A stretch of 64,000 nt of DNA from Streptomyces puniciscabiei (GTDB lineage: Bacteria > Actinomycetota > Actinomycetes > Streptomycetales > Streptomycetaceae), in the NCBI RefSeq assembly GCF_006715785.1, contig NZ_VFNX01000001.1, positions 6,180,001 to 6,244,000 of the forward strand. Direction: 5' to 3'. Numbering within the stretch: position 1 is the first letter of the stretch; each line of letters starts with the position of its first letter. Below the pieces are notes generated by a model that worked only from the letters and a program-made list of their open reading frames with translations, searched no databases and was not told the origin of the DNA. This document shows positions 25,861 through 34,588 of this stretch, piece by piece. The translations under genes were made by a program, and so were the position numbers.

Positions 25861-26901
25861 TCACAGCACCTTGGCGCGGATCAGCGCGGACAGCGTCAGG
25901 GTGCCCGGCAGCAGCGGCACCCAGTCGGTCAGCACCCGGTAGCCGATGACCGTCGCGGTGGCCACCGCCGGTGCGGAGCCGAAGGTGACCAGCGTCCACA
26001 CCAGCGCCGCGTCGACCGCGAACCCGCCCGGCGCCGGAACGGCCCCGACGGCCGTGCCCGCCGCGAGATAGGCGAGCACCACGTGCTCCCAGGGCAGCCC
26101 CAGCCCGAGTGAGGCACCGACACAGGCCAGGGTGGTCCCCTGCACCAGCGGCATCGCGACCGCCCCGCCCCACAGCGCGGCCACCCGGCAGGGCCGCGTG
26201 TGCACCTCCCGCGCGTCGGCGAGGGCGGAGCGCAGCAGCCCGGCCACCGGCCGCCTGACCGGCCGTACGACCGTCAGCAGCACCGCGGCCACCACGACGG
26301 CCCCGCCCCCGGCGGCCGCGACCGGAATCCCCAGCCGTCCGTCCGGAAGCAGGTCCCCGAGGCGCCGCCAGGACGGCGACGCGGCGAGGAACACCAGCAG
26401 CACCACGGTCTTCGCACCGGACTTGGCCAGGGAGTAGAGGCCGATCGACGCGGTGGCCCGGGCCGGCGGCACCCCGCGCCCCCGCAGAAAGCGCAGGGTG
26501 ACGGCATGGGCGCCGAGCCCGCCCGGGAGCGCGTGGTTGGCGGCACCGGCCGCGAACTGCGAGGCCAGCAGCAGGCCCGGCGGCACCCGGTCGGGCAGGG
26601 CGCCCTGCCGGACGCACGCGGCCGCCACGCAGTTCAGGCAGCTGAAACCGGCCCCGGCCAGCAGCCACCCCGGGTCGGCCGCGACCAGCCGCCGGACCCC
26701 CTCGTACAACACGGGCCGGTTGGCGACGGCCCAGCCGGCCGCGAGCAGCAGGGGAGCCAGGCACAGGGCCAGCCGCAGGTGCCGGGACGCGAGGGGGGAC
26801 GCGGGCCGGGTGGACGGAGGAGAGGCGAGCGAGGGAGAGGCGAGCGGGGGTGAGGTGAGCGGGGGAGATGAGAGCGAGGGGGAGGGAGACAGTGAGGACA
26901 C
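25861..26901 (-). CDS. UPF0104/LPG-synthase-TM-type integral membrane protein
   Basis: A 346-aa protein with about seven to eight transmembrane helices after residue 40. It has the family's GGLGAHAVTLRF (about 125-136) and a PAPGGFAVDAALVW segment (about 290-303). The relatives are the transmembrane part of lysylphosphatidylglycerol synthase and AglD-like proteins, thought to flip or handle lipids. The first 35 residues are an odd repeat of SPPL/SPSLAS. The start at GTG 26901 has GGAAGG upstream, so this tail may be real. It lies tail-to-tail with the lipid operon, and a role in moving the product across the membrane is possible. Confidence 0.75.
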   Translation of the reverse strand: MSSLSPSPSLSSPPLTSPPLASPSLASPPSTRPASPLASRHLRLALCLAPLLLAAGWAVANRPVLYEGVRRLVAADPGWLLAGAGFSCLNCVAAACVRQGALPDRVPPGLLLASQFAAGAANHALPGGLGAHAVTLRFLRGRGVPPARATASIGLYSLAKSGAKTVVLLVFLAASPSWRRLGDLLPDGRLGIPVAAAGGGAVVVAAVLLTVVRPVRRPVAGLLRSALADAREVHTRPCRVAALWGGAVAMPLVQGTTLACVGASLGLGLPWEHVVLAYLAAGTAVGAVPAPGGFAVDAALVWTLVTFGSAPAVATATVIGYRVLTDWVPLLPGTLTLSALIRAKVL

Positions 26902-27152
26902 GGGGACGTCGTCCTTCCGCAGCGGGTCCCGCGGCGGGGACCTGGGGAGGCGGGTCGGGCGATACGGCGGGGAGCCTTCCCCTCCCGCGTGACACGGGGA
27001 TGTCCGAAAACCGAAGGCGCGAGGGCGGGACGGTGCCGCCGGCGGGTGCGAGCCGGCCGCCGTTCACCGCCGACCAGGTAGCCTTCCCTTGGGGCGCGCT
27101 TTGCATGCGGCGGCCCGGAAGGCAAGGACAGCGACAGGGGAGGATCCCGCCG

Positions 27153-27800
27153 GTGCACGTCCAGGAATGGCTCGACACGGTGCCCGCGGCCGCCGTCTAC
27201 GCCGTGGTGGCCCTGGTGATCGGTCTGGAGAGCCTGGGCATCCCGCTTCCCGGAGAGATCATCCTGGTCTCCGCGGCGCTGATGTCCTCCCAGCACTCGG
27301 GCATCAACCCGGTCGTTCTCGGCGCGTGTGCCACCGCCGGCGCCGTGATCGGCGACTCCATCGGCTACGCGATCGGCCGCAAGGGCGGCCGCCCCCTGCT
27401 GGCCTGGCTCGGCAACAAGTTCCCGAAGCACTTCAGCGAGGGCCATGTGGCCACCGCCGAGCGGTCCTTCGAGAAGTGGGGCATGTGGGCCGTCTTCTTC
27501 GGCCGCTTCATCGCCCTCCTGCGCATCTTCGCCGGCCCGCTCGCGGGTGTTCTCCACATGCCGTACTGGAAGTTCCTGATCGCCAACGTCCTGGGCGGCA
27601 TCTGCTGGGCCGGCGGCACCACGGCCGCCGTCTACTACGTCGGCGTGGTCGCCGAGGGCTGGCTGAAGAAGTTCTCCTACGTGGGCCTGGCCGCGGCGGT
27701 GGTGCTCGGCCTGGCCACCATGCTGATCATCAAGCGCAAGGCGAAGAAGGCTCAGCAGCAGCACGAACGGGACGCGGAACCCGTCAGCGCCGGCGAGTGA
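27153..27800 (+). CDS. DedA family membrane protein
   Basis: A 215-aa DedA/SNARE-associated protein. The GTG at 27153 has a strong GGGGAGGA; upstream in-frame starts lack it. The family features are ESLGIPLPGEIILVSAA near residue 25, GDSIGYAIGRKGGR near 69 and the FFGRFIALLRIFAGPLAG stretch near 113, with four to five membrane helices. DedA proteins act in phospholipid flipping and membrane homeostasis. It is divergent from the UPF0104 gene, with a 251-base gap between them in which I see no gene. Confidence 0.88.
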   Translation: MHVQEWLDTVPAAAVYAVVALVIGLESLGIPLPGEIILVSAALMSSQHSGINPVVLGACATAGAVIGDSIGYAIGRKGGRPLLAWLGNKFPKHFSEGHVATAERSFEKWGMWAVFFGRFIALLRIFAGPLAGVLHMPYWKFLIANVLGGICWAGGTTAAVYYVGVVAEGWLKKFSYVGLAAAVVLGLATMLIIKRKAKKAQQQHERDAEPVSAGE

Positions 27801-27809
27801 CCTGCCGGC

Positions 27810-28337
27810 CTACGGGTGCACATCCCTGTGCGCCTTCGCCAGCTCGGCATACATCGTGCCGTTGAGGGTGACCCCCTGCCGCTCCTCCTCGGTCAGCTCC
27901 CGCCGCACCTTCGCCGGCACCCCAGCCACCAGCGACCCCGGCGGCACCACCATCCCCTGCGGCACCAACGCCTGAGCGGCCACGAGCGACCCCGCGCCGA
28001 TCACGGCCCCGTTCAGCACAGTCGCCCCCATCCCGATGAGGCAGTCGTCCTCCACGGTCGCCCCGTGCACGACGGCGTTGTGCCCGATGGACACCCGCTC
28101 ACCCACGCTCACCGGAAACCCGGGATCCGCGTGCAGCGTGACGTTGTCCTGCACATTCGCCTGCGCCCCCACGGTGATCTTCTCGACGTCGCCGCGCACG
28201 ACGGCCCCGTACCAGACACTGGCCCCGGCGTGGAGCGTGACGTCCCCGATCACGGAAGCCGTGGGCGCCACGAACGCCTCGGGATCGACCTCGGGCTCCC
28301 TGCCCCCGATGCCCACGATCAGCGCCTGCTGTGTCAT
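27810..28337 (-). CDS. Gamma-carbonic-anhydrase-like hexapeptide protein
   Basis: A 175-aa left-handed beta-helix protein. The ATG at 28337 is set by GAGGAG seven bases upstream; the longer frame to 28547 overlaps the divergent promoter and is rejected. Hexapeptide turns run from VGIGGREPEVDP to about residue 140. GASVWYGAVVRGD and the histidines of DNVTLHADPG and SIGHNAVVHG are the zinc-site region of gamma-class carbonic anhydrases. Many members have no proven activity. It converges on the DedA gene and diverges from another hexapeptide protein at 28447. Confidence 0.85.
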   Translation of the reverse strand: MTQQALIVGIGGREPEVDPEAFVAPTASVIGDVTLHAGASVWYGAVVRGDVEKITVGAQANVQDNVTLHADPGFPVSVGERVSIGHNAVVHGATVEDDCLIGMGATVLNGAVIGAGSLVAAQALVPQGMVVPPGSLVAGVPAKVRRELTEEERQGVTLNGTMYAELAKAHRDVHP

Positions 28338-28446
28338 CACCGTCTCCTCGCATCCGTACGTACCCCGCACGGTACGACACGGGTTGGGGCAAAGATCACA
28401 GCAGCCCACCCTCTCCCCGAAGGCAACCGCTGAGTAACGTGACCCC

Positions 28447-29244
28447 GTGCCGAAGCGCAAGAACACGTTCTCATCCTGGAGGCAGGGCCTCGCCCAGCGT
28501 GCCGTACACGCGGCCTGGGCCTGGGCCCAGCGCGCCGGCTCCGTCACCGCCGCTCACCCCGGCCGCCTGAGGTTCGGCGCGATCGGCGAAGCCACCCGGC
28601 TCGCGTTCCCGCTCGGCACGGTCTTCGGCGAGCCCTGGATCCACCTCGGCTCCCACTGCATCATCGGCGAACAGGTCACACTGACCGCCGGCCTGATGCC
28701 GGACCTGGACCTCGGCCCGGACCCGATCCTGCGGATCGGCGACGGCGTGGTCCTCGGCCGCGGCAGCCATGTCATCGCGGACACGACGGTCACCATCGGC
28801 AGCGACTGCTACTTCGGCCCGTACGTCTACGTCACCTCCACCAACCACTCCTACGACGACCCGCACCAGCCCATCGGCAGGCAGTGGCCGCGCATGGAGC
28901 CGGTGGAGATCGGCCCGGGCTGCTGGATCGGCACCGGCGCGGTGATCCTTCCGGGCGCGCGGATCGGCCGGAACGTGGTCGTCGCGGCCGGGGCGGTCGT
29001 GCGGGGCGCGGTGCCGGACCATGCCGTGGTGGCCGGGGCCCCCGCCCGGGTCGTCCGGCGCTGGACGGCCGAGCAGGGCTGGCAGCCGCCGCTCAGGACG
29101 CCCGCCCCGGTGCCCATCCCGGAAGGGACGACGCCCGAGCAACTGCGGGCCCTCGCGGAGCTGGACGAGGACGGCCTGGCCCGGCTCGCGGAACTGGACG
29201 AGGACGCGGTGGCCCGGCTCGTGGAGCTCGAGCCCGAGGGCTGA
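28447..29244 (+). CDS. Hexapeptide-repeat acyltransferase with acidic repeat tail
   Basis: A 265-aa protein from GTG 28447. Residues about 55-200 form a left-handed beta helix of the O-acetyltransferase type, with STNHSYDDPHQPIG carrying the conserved histidine and VVAGAPARVVR closing the helix. The tail (about 222-265) contains repeats of LAELDED(G/A)(L/V)AR, an acidic helical stretch unlike the rest of the family. Its substrate is unknown; sugar or lipid acetylation is most likely. It is divergent from the gamma-carbonic-anhydrase-like gene, 109 bases apart. Confidence 0.8.
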   Translation: MPKRKNTFSSWRQGLAQRAVHAAWAWAQRAGSVTAAHPGRLRFGAIGEATRLAFPLGTVFGEPWIHLGSHCIIGEQVTLTAGLMPDLDLGPDPILRIGDGVVLGRGSHVIADTTVTIGSDCYFGPYVYVTSTNHSYDDPHQPIGRQWPRMEPVEIGPGCWIGTGAVILPGARIGRNVVVAAGAVVRGAVPDHAVVAGAPARVVRRWTAEQGWQPPLRTPAPVPIPEGTTPEQLRALAELDEDGLARLAELDEDAVARLVELEPEG

Positions 29245-29272
29245 CCGGCTCCCGGTCGCCGGCGGCGGTGGT

Positions 29273-30130
29273 TCAGCCGGTCGCCAGCAACAGCGTGCCG
29301 AGCAGCGCCAGCCCCGCGCCCGCGGTCTGGATCGCCCGCAGCCGTTCGCTGAGGAAGCCGCGCGCGGCCAGCGCGGTCACCACCGGATACAGCGAGGCGA
29401 GGACGGCCGCCACGGTGACGGGGCCGTGCTGGGCGGCGACCGCGTAGGCGCCGTTGGCTGCCACGTCGGCGAGCCCGACGAAGGCCAGCGCGGGCAGCGA
29501 GGTCCAGGGGAAGCCGCCCTCCGGCACCGCCCGGCCGCCCCGCCGTACGGAGACGGCGAGCGCGGCCCCGCCGGCCGCGACGTTCGTCAGCCGCTGTACG
29601 AACAGGGCGAGGAACAGGCCGGTGACGGTGGTCGAGGCCTCCGTGATCAGCGCGAAGACCGTGCCGAAACCCAGCGCCGCGACCAGCGTGAGCAGGATCG
29701 TCCGCCGCTGCACGGGTGCCCCGCGCAGCTGCGGACCGCCCGCGAGGACTACACCGGTGACGGCGACCGCGATACCCGTGATCTGGAGCAGCCCGGGCCG
29801 TTCGCCGAGGACCAGGCCCACCCCGACCGGCACGGCCACGCTCAGGGTCGCGAGCGGCGAGACGACCCCCATGGGGCCGAGCGCGAGCGCCTTGTAGAAG
29901 GAGAGCAGGGCCACCGGCCCCACCAGCCCGGCGGCGAACGCGAACCACAGGCGGGGTCCGGCCTCGCTCCATCCGCCGGTCGCGACGACGATCACGCCGA
30001 GGACCGCCGCCGCGACGGCCTGGGAGACGACCACCACGGTCAGCGCGGGCGTACGCCGGGTCAGCAGTCCGCCGCCGAAGTCGGCCAGCCCCCACAGGAG
30101 GCTGGTGGTCAGGGCGAAGAATGCTGTCAC
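29273..30130 (-). CDS. EamA/DMT superfamily transporter
   Basis: A 285-aa inner-membrane protein of ten predicted helices formed by two EamA repeats, ending near LAALGTLLLATG-like hydrophobic sequence. The GTG at 30130 (VTAFFALTTSLLWG) gives the typical start at the first helix. A longer frame to 30190 would add a non-hydrophobic leader. It is likely an exporter of small metabolites. It is divergent from the XRE-cupin regulator at 30238, a pairing that usually means direct regulation. Confidence 0.82.
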   Translation of the reverse strand: MTAFFALTTSLLWGLADFGGGLLTRRTPALTVVVVSQAVAAAVLGVIVVATGGWSEAGPRLWFAFAAGLVGPVALLSFYKALALGPMGVVSPLATLSVAVPVGVGLVLGERPGLLQITGIAVAVTGVVLAGGPQLRGAPVQRRTILLTLVAALGFGTVFALITEASTTVTGLFLALFVQRLTNVAAGGAALAVSVRRGGRAVPEGGFPWTSLPALAFVGLADVAANGAYAVAAQHGPVTVAAVLASLYPVVTALAARGFLSERLRAIQTAGAGLALLGTLLLATG

Positions 30131-30148
30131 GGCCGGCCTCGCAGTACA

Positions 30149-30214
30149 GTTCGATGAACGAGCGGGTACATCCCACCGTAGTTCAGTCAAGTGAACCCTG
30201 TCATCCCATATATT
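30149..30214. promoter_or_regulatory. Operator/promoter region between DMT transporter and XRE regulator
   Basis: Two inverted repeats share the GTTC/GAAC core: GTTC-N3-GAAC at 30149-30159 and GTTCA-N6-TGAAC at 30181-30196. A -10-like TATATT lies at 30209-30214, 24 bases before the regulator start. They are likely binding sites for the regulator itself. Confidence 0.45.
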
Positions 30215-30237
30215 GGACCTTCATCGATGGACGTGAT

Positions 30238-30810
30238 GTGTCGGACCTCGACCTGCTGACCCAGTCCCTGGCGCGCAACGTCAAGCGCTGGCGCACCGAG
30301 CGCGGCTTCACCCTGGACGCGCTCGCCGCCCGCGCGGGCGTCAGCCGCGGCATGCTCATCCAGATCGAGCAGGCCCGGACGAACCCCAGCATCGGCACCG
30401 TCGTCAAGATCGGCGACGCGCTCGGCATCAGCATCACCACCCTGCTCGACTACGAACAGGGCCCCACCGTCCGCATCGTCCCCGCCGAGCAGGCCGTACG
30501 GCTGTGGCACACGGAGGCCGGCAGCTACAACCGCCTCCTCGCCGGCACGGAGGCGCCCGGGCCGCTGGAGATGTGGGACTGGCGGCTGATGCCCGGCGAG
30601 CAGAGCCCCTCCGAGCCGCATCCGGTGGGCACGGTGGAGCTCGTCCATGTCACCGCCGGTGAACTGACCCTCACCGTGGACGGCGTGAAGCACCTGGTGC
30701 CCACCGGCGCGAGCGCCACGTTCGAGGCCAGCACCTCGCACACCTACGGCAACGAGGGCGACGTACCGATGGAGATGGTGATGGCCGTCTCGGTGCCGCC
30801 CGTGCGCTGA
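30238..30810 (+). CDS. XRE-family regulator with C-terminal cupin domain
   Basis: A 190-aa protein from GTG 30238. The N-terminal helix-turn-helix (FTLDALAARAGVSRGMLIQIEQARTNPSIGT, split here across about residues 23-53) is of the XRE type. A single cupin barrel with EPHPVGTVELVHVTAGEL follows (about 125-142). These proteins sense a small ligand through the cupin and repress nearby genes. It is divergent from a DMT transporter with paired palindromes between them. Confidence 0.85.
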   Translation: MSDLDLLTQSLARNVKRWRTERGFTLDALAARAGVSRGMLIQIEQARTNPSIGTVVKIGDALGISITTLLDYEQGPTVRIVPAEQAVRLWHTEAGSYNRLLAGTEAPGPLEMWDWRLMPGEQSPSEPHPVGTVELVHVTAGELTLTVDGVKHLVPTGASATFEASTSHTYGNEGDVPMEMVMAVSVPPVR

Positions 30811-30842
30811 GCCGTACCCCGGGCGGCTGTTGGCGTGCGGCC

Positions 30843-31397
30843 ATGCGCGCACCCATCGGAGACGTCGACACCGCCACTCCCGTCCCGGACTGCCTTCAGG
30901 AGCTGACCGCCCCGGTCGCCGACGCCGTACGCGCCTGGCAGGGCGGTCCCCGCCGACCGCGTCCTCTACGTCGAGACGGACCCGCGCTGGGCCGACACGG
31001 CCGTCTTCGTCGAGCACTACGGCCGCGAGCTGCTGGAGCGGTCGGCGAACTGCGTGGTCGTCGCGGGCAAGCGGGGCAGCGAGACCACGCTGGCCGCATG
31101 CGTGGTCCTCTCCACCGCCCGGGTCGACGTCAACGGCGTGTGCGCCGCCGGCTCGGCGCCCGCAAGGCGTCGTTCGCCTCGATGGAGACGGCGACCGCTG
31201 AGACCGGCATGGAGTACGGCGGCATCACCCCGGTCGGACTGCCCGCCGGCTGGCCGGTGCTGATCGACTCGGCCGTGGTCGACCTGCCCTACGTCCTCGT
31301 CGGCAGCGGACGCCGGCGCGGCAAGCTGCTGGTCCCCGGCACGGCCCTCGCGGACCTGCCGGGCGCCGTGGTGCTGGAGGGTCTCGGGGTCGCCTGA
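30843..31397 (+). pseudogene. YbaK/EbsC-family gene with two compensating frameshifts
   Basis: The ends of this 185-codon frame match the YbaK/EbsC aminoacyl-tRNA deacylase family (N-terminal VADAVRAWQG; C-terminal GARKASFASMETA to GKLLVPGTALADLPG). The middle is in another frame: from about 30940 to 31155 the family sequence continues as VPADRVLYVETDPRWADT and VVVAGKRGSETTLAA. An apparent 2-base loss near 30942 and a 1-base loss near 31138 cancel out. The 184-aa product would therefore have about 70 scrambled residues, including loss of the conserved Lys of VVAGKRG. Either it is a decaying gene or there are two sequence errors. Confidence 0.8.
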
Positions 31398-31428
31398 GGC
31401 CGGGGAGGGACGGACGCCGCCGGGGGAT

Positions 31429-32667
31429 TCAGTAGGCGGTCGCGGTGCCGAGGTACTGCTCGGCGAACGCCGCCGCGGCGGTCGGCGAGGTGAACAGCCG
31501 GCGCAGCCGGGCCAGGGTGGTGCCGGCGCGGAACGGGTCGCCGGACGCGACACCGTGATAGATGTCCGACAGCCACTGCGAGAACTCCTGGTAGTCCCAC
31601 ACCCGGCGCAGACAGGCCGCCGAGTACCCGTCCAGGCCGCTGACGTCGCCCTTGGTGACGTAGGCCGCGAGCGCGTCGCCGAGCAGGAAGGCGTCGTGGA
31701 GGGCGAGGTTCATGCCCTTCGCGGCGATCGGCGCGACCAGATGACCGGCGTCCCCGGCCAGGAACAGCCGCCCGTGGGCGAGGGGTTCGACGACGTAGTG
31801 GTGCATGTCCAGCACGCGCTTCTCGACCAGCCGGCCCTCGGTGAGCGGGGGCGCTCCGGCCGCGCCGAGCCGCTCGCGCAGCTCGGTCCAGACCCTGTCG
31901 TGCGGCCAGTTCCCCGGGTCGTCGCCGGGCGGGCACTGGAGGTAGAACCGGGTCAGCTCCGGACTGCGGGGCATCTGGCCGGCGAAACCGCGCGGATGGA
32001 TGCCGAACAGGACGCAGTCCGTGGAGGGCGGGACCTCCGCCAGCAGCGACAGCCAGCCGATGCCGTCGTCCTGCCGCGCGATCCGCCTGGCTCGCGCGGG
32101 TATCGCGTCCCGCGTCACGCCGCGCGCCCCGTCGCAGCCCGCCACGAAGTCGCAGCGCAGCAGCCGCCGTTCACCCGTCTCCGGGCACCGGTACGACACC
32201 GCCGGCCGGTCCGAGTCCAGGTCGTGCAGCATGACGTCGCGGACGCCGAAGCGGATCTCGCCGCCGCGTACGTCGGCGTACTCCCGCACGAGGTCCGTCA
32301 CCAGCAACGGCTGCGGGTAGACGTAGTGACGGCTGCCGGTCAGCTCGGCGTACGGGAAACGGTAGCGCTCGCCGTCGAAGCGGAACTCGCAGGCGCTGTG
32401 CGCCCCGGCCCGCTCCGGCAGCCGTTCGGACAGTCCGCGCCGGGCGAGTTCACGCACCGCCCACTCCTCGATGACCCCGGCCCTGGGCCGGGTCTCGATG
32501 AACTGCCTGCTCTCGGTCTCCAGGACGACGCAGTCGACGGAGGCGGCCCGCAGGATGCCGCCGACGGTGAGCCCGGCCGGCCCGGCGCCCACGACGACGA
32601 CCGTACGGCGTTCCCCGGGCGCGGAGTCTAGGTGCGCGGAGGTGGGGTGGGGGGAAGGGGAGATCAT
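31429..32667 (-). CDS. pobA: 4-hydroxybenzoate 3-monooxygenase-like flavoprotein
   Basis: A 412-aa class A FAD monooxygenase. The dinucleotide-binding GAGPAG lies near residue 27, the RAGVIEEW substrate-side segment near 62, the DG motif CDGARGVTRDAIP near 177 and the GDAGH flavin motif near 307, followed by KGMNLALHDA. The sequence is close to PobA throughout, so 4-hydroxybenzoate to protocatechuate is likely. Protocatechuate pathway genes are not next to it. The start is ATG 32667; the first 20 residues are a loose tail. Confidence 0.85.
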   Translation of the reverse strand: MISPSPHPTSAHLDSAPGERRTVVVVGAGPAGLTVGGILRAASVDCVVLETESRQFIETRPRAGVIEEWAVRELARRGLSERLPERAGAHSACEFRFDGERYRFPYAELTGSRHYVYPQPLLVTDLVREYADVRGGEIRFGVRDVMLHDLDSDRPAVSYRCPETGERRLLRCDFVAGCDGARGVTRDAIPARARRIARQDDGIGWLSLLAEVPPSTDCVLFGIHPRGFAGQMPRSPELTRFYLQCPPGDDPGNWPHDRVWTELRERLGAAGAPPLTEGRLVEKRVLDMHHYVVEPLAHGRLFLAGDAGHLVAPIAAKGMNLALHDAFLLGDALAAYVTKGDVSGLDGYSAACLRRVWDYQEFSQWLSDIYHGVASGDPFRAGTTLARLRRLFTSPTAAAAFAEQYLGTATAY

Positions 32668-32733
32668 CCCCGCATTATGACGGTGTCCCGTCAGCCGCGA
32701 CGCGGCCGACGGGACACCGGGGCAGGAGTGGGG

Positions 32734-34374
32734 TCAGTGCGCCGGGGCGTCGGTGACCACGACCTCCTCGATGTCGCGCTCGATCTGCTCGGGCTTGGAG
32801 GCGGTCGCCTTGGCCCAGTAGTAGATGCCGAGCGAGAACACCGCGACGACCAGGATGTCCCACCACAGCGGCAGGTCACCGTTACCGCCGAAGGTGCTCA
32901 GGTAGGAGATCACGCCGATGCCCGCCAGGTAGGGGAGCAGCCACTGCGCGGCCTTGAAGTCCAGCCGCGGCGCGTTGGGCAGGTTCTTGCTGATCGCGTA
33001 GGCGGCGTACGAACCGAGCAGCACGTAGCCGATGAGGATCGCGAAGCCCAGGCGCCACAGGGTGTCCCAGCCGGACCAGAAGATGATCAGGTTGGCGACC
33101 ACGAAGGACAGCGGCGAGATGATGTTGCCCGCGGGCAGCTTGTACGGACGCTCGTGGTTCGGCAGGCGGTCCTTGAAGACGCCGTAGGCCAGCGGAGCAC
33201 CCGCGTACATCAGCACGCTCGCCGAGGTGATGAAGCTGACCAGCGTCTGCCAGCTCGGGAACGGCAGGAAGCAGATCACACCGGTGACGAACGAGACCGC
33301 GAGGCCGAACCACGGCACACCGCGCTTGTCCGTCTTGGCGAAGACCTTCGGCGCGTAGCCGTTCTTGGCCAGGCCGTAGGAGATGCGCGAGGTGGCGGTG
33401 GTGTAGATCAGGCCGGTGCCGCCGGGGGAGATGATCGCGTCGGCGTACAGGACCCAGGCCAGCCAGCCCAGGCCGCACAGCGTGGCGAGACCCGCCCAGG
33501 GGCCGCTGATGCCGGCGTAGTTCAGGTTCGCCCAGCCCTTGGCGAAGGAGGCGTGCGGCAGGGCGGCGATGAACACGACCTGGAGCAGCAGGTAGATCGT
33601 GGCGCCGATCGCGACCGAGCCGAGCGTCGCGCGCGGCAGGTCACGCTTCGGGTTGCGGCTCTCGCCGGCCAGCTGGATCGCCTGCTCGAAGCCGAGCAGG
33701 GCGAAGATGATGCCGCTGGAGCTGATCGCGCCGAGCACGCCCGCGGCGCCCTTCGGTGCGAAGCCCTCGGAGGTGAAGTTGCCCGGGTGGAAGTTGCCGA
33801 TCGCGATGATGAAGATCGCCGCGAGCGGGACCGCGATCTTCCACCAGGTGGCGGCGCTGTTGGTGTGTGCCAGGACGCGCACGCCGAGGAAGTTGACCGC
33901 GACGAACACGGCCATGAGCAGCACCGCGACGGCGATGCCGCTGGCCGTGAGGGTGCCGTTGGCGTTCTGGAACCCGTCGGCAAAGTGCCAGTGCTTGGCG
34001 TAGCCGATCATGGCCTCGACCTCGATCGGGGCCACGGTCGCGGCTTGCAGCCAGGAGAACCAGCCGAAGGACATACCGGCCAGGCCGCCGAAGGCGTAGT
34101 GCGGGTAGCGGGCGGTGCCACCCGCCACCGGGAACATGCCGCCGAGTTCGGCGTGCACGAGGGCGAGCAGCACGATCGCCACCGTCCCGATCACCCACGA
34201 GATGATCGCGGCGGGGCCGGCCGCCACGACGGCCTTCTCGGCGCCGAAGAGCCAGCCGGAGCCGATGATGGAACCCACCGAAGCCCACATCAGGCCGATG
34301 AGTCCCACATCGCGGCGCAGGCCGCCGCCGGTGTCGCTTGTGGCTACCGGCGCAGCCTGGTCGACGTTCGCCAT
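32734..34374 (-). CDS. APC-family amino-acid permease
   Basis: A 546-aa twelve-helix transporter from the ATG at 34374. After a short tail it opens with VGLIGLMWASVGSIIGSGWLF, the conserved first APC helix, and contains GFEQAIQLAGESRNPKRDLPRA in the middle. It ends in a cytoplasmic tail rich in acidic residues. Likely substrate is an amino acid or amine. The 214-base upstream region is unusually AT-rich for this genome and holds a 19-bp near-palindrome at 34513. Confidence 0.88.
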   Translation of the reverse strand: MANVDQAAPVATSDTGGGLRRDVGLIGLMWASVGSIIGSGWLFGAEKAVVAAGPAAIISWVIGTVAIVLLALVHAELGGMFPVAGGTARYPHYAFGGLAGMSFGWFSWLQAATVAPIEVEAMIGYAKHWHFADGFQNANGTLTASGIAVAVLLMAVFVAVNFLGVRVLAHTNSAATWWKIAVPLAAIFIIAIGNFHPGNFTSEGFAPKGAAGVLGAISSSGIIFALLGFEQAIQLAGESRNPKRDLPRATLGSVAIGATIYLLLQVVFIAALPHASFAKGWANLNYAGISGPWAGLATLCGLGWLAWVLYADAIISPGGTGLIYTTATSRISYGLAKNGYAPKVFAKTDKRGVPWFGLAVSFVTGVICFLPFPSWQTLVSFITSASVLMYAGAPLAYGVFKDRLPNHERPYKLPAGNIISPLSFVVANLIIFWSGWDTLWRLGFAILIGYVLLGSYAAYAISKNLPNAPRLDFKAAQWLLPYLAGIGVISYLSTFGGNGDLPLWWDILVVAVFSLGIYYWAKATASKPEQIERDIEEVVVTDAPAH

Positions 34375-34512
34375 GTCTAGGGGCCTCTCAGATCTATACG
34401 CAGCATTAACGAGCAAGGAGGCCACAGGCTAGGGAGACTTTCCGAGCGAGCAAAAGAGTGTTAACCAAATTTTGACCCGGGATCTTAGCTGTCTTGGGCG
34501 CACACTCGGTTA

Positions 34513-34531
34513 CTGACTTGTCACAGGTCAG
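34513..34531. promoter_or_regulatory. 19-bp near-palindrome upstream of the permease
   Basis: CTGACTTGTCACAGGTCAG has 9-bp half-sites with one mismatched pair around a central base. It lies 140 bases upstream of the permease start in an AT-rich gap. It looks like an operator, owner unknown. Confidence 0.35.
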
Positions 34532-34588
34532 ATGCCGGGCCGGAATGTCAATATTCAGCCGAGGATTGTGAGTAGAAGGAAAGATTCA

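Noticed and set aside
27810..28547. A longer start for the gamma-carbonic-anhydrase-like protein
   Set aside because: The added 70 residues are unlike the family and would cover the start of the divergent acyltransferase gene; ATG 28337 has a strong ribosome binding site.
32632..34380. A 582-codon plus-strand frame opposite the permease gene
   Set aside because: The minus strand encodes a twelve-helix APC permease with conserved motifs. The plus frame is charged low-complexity sequence.
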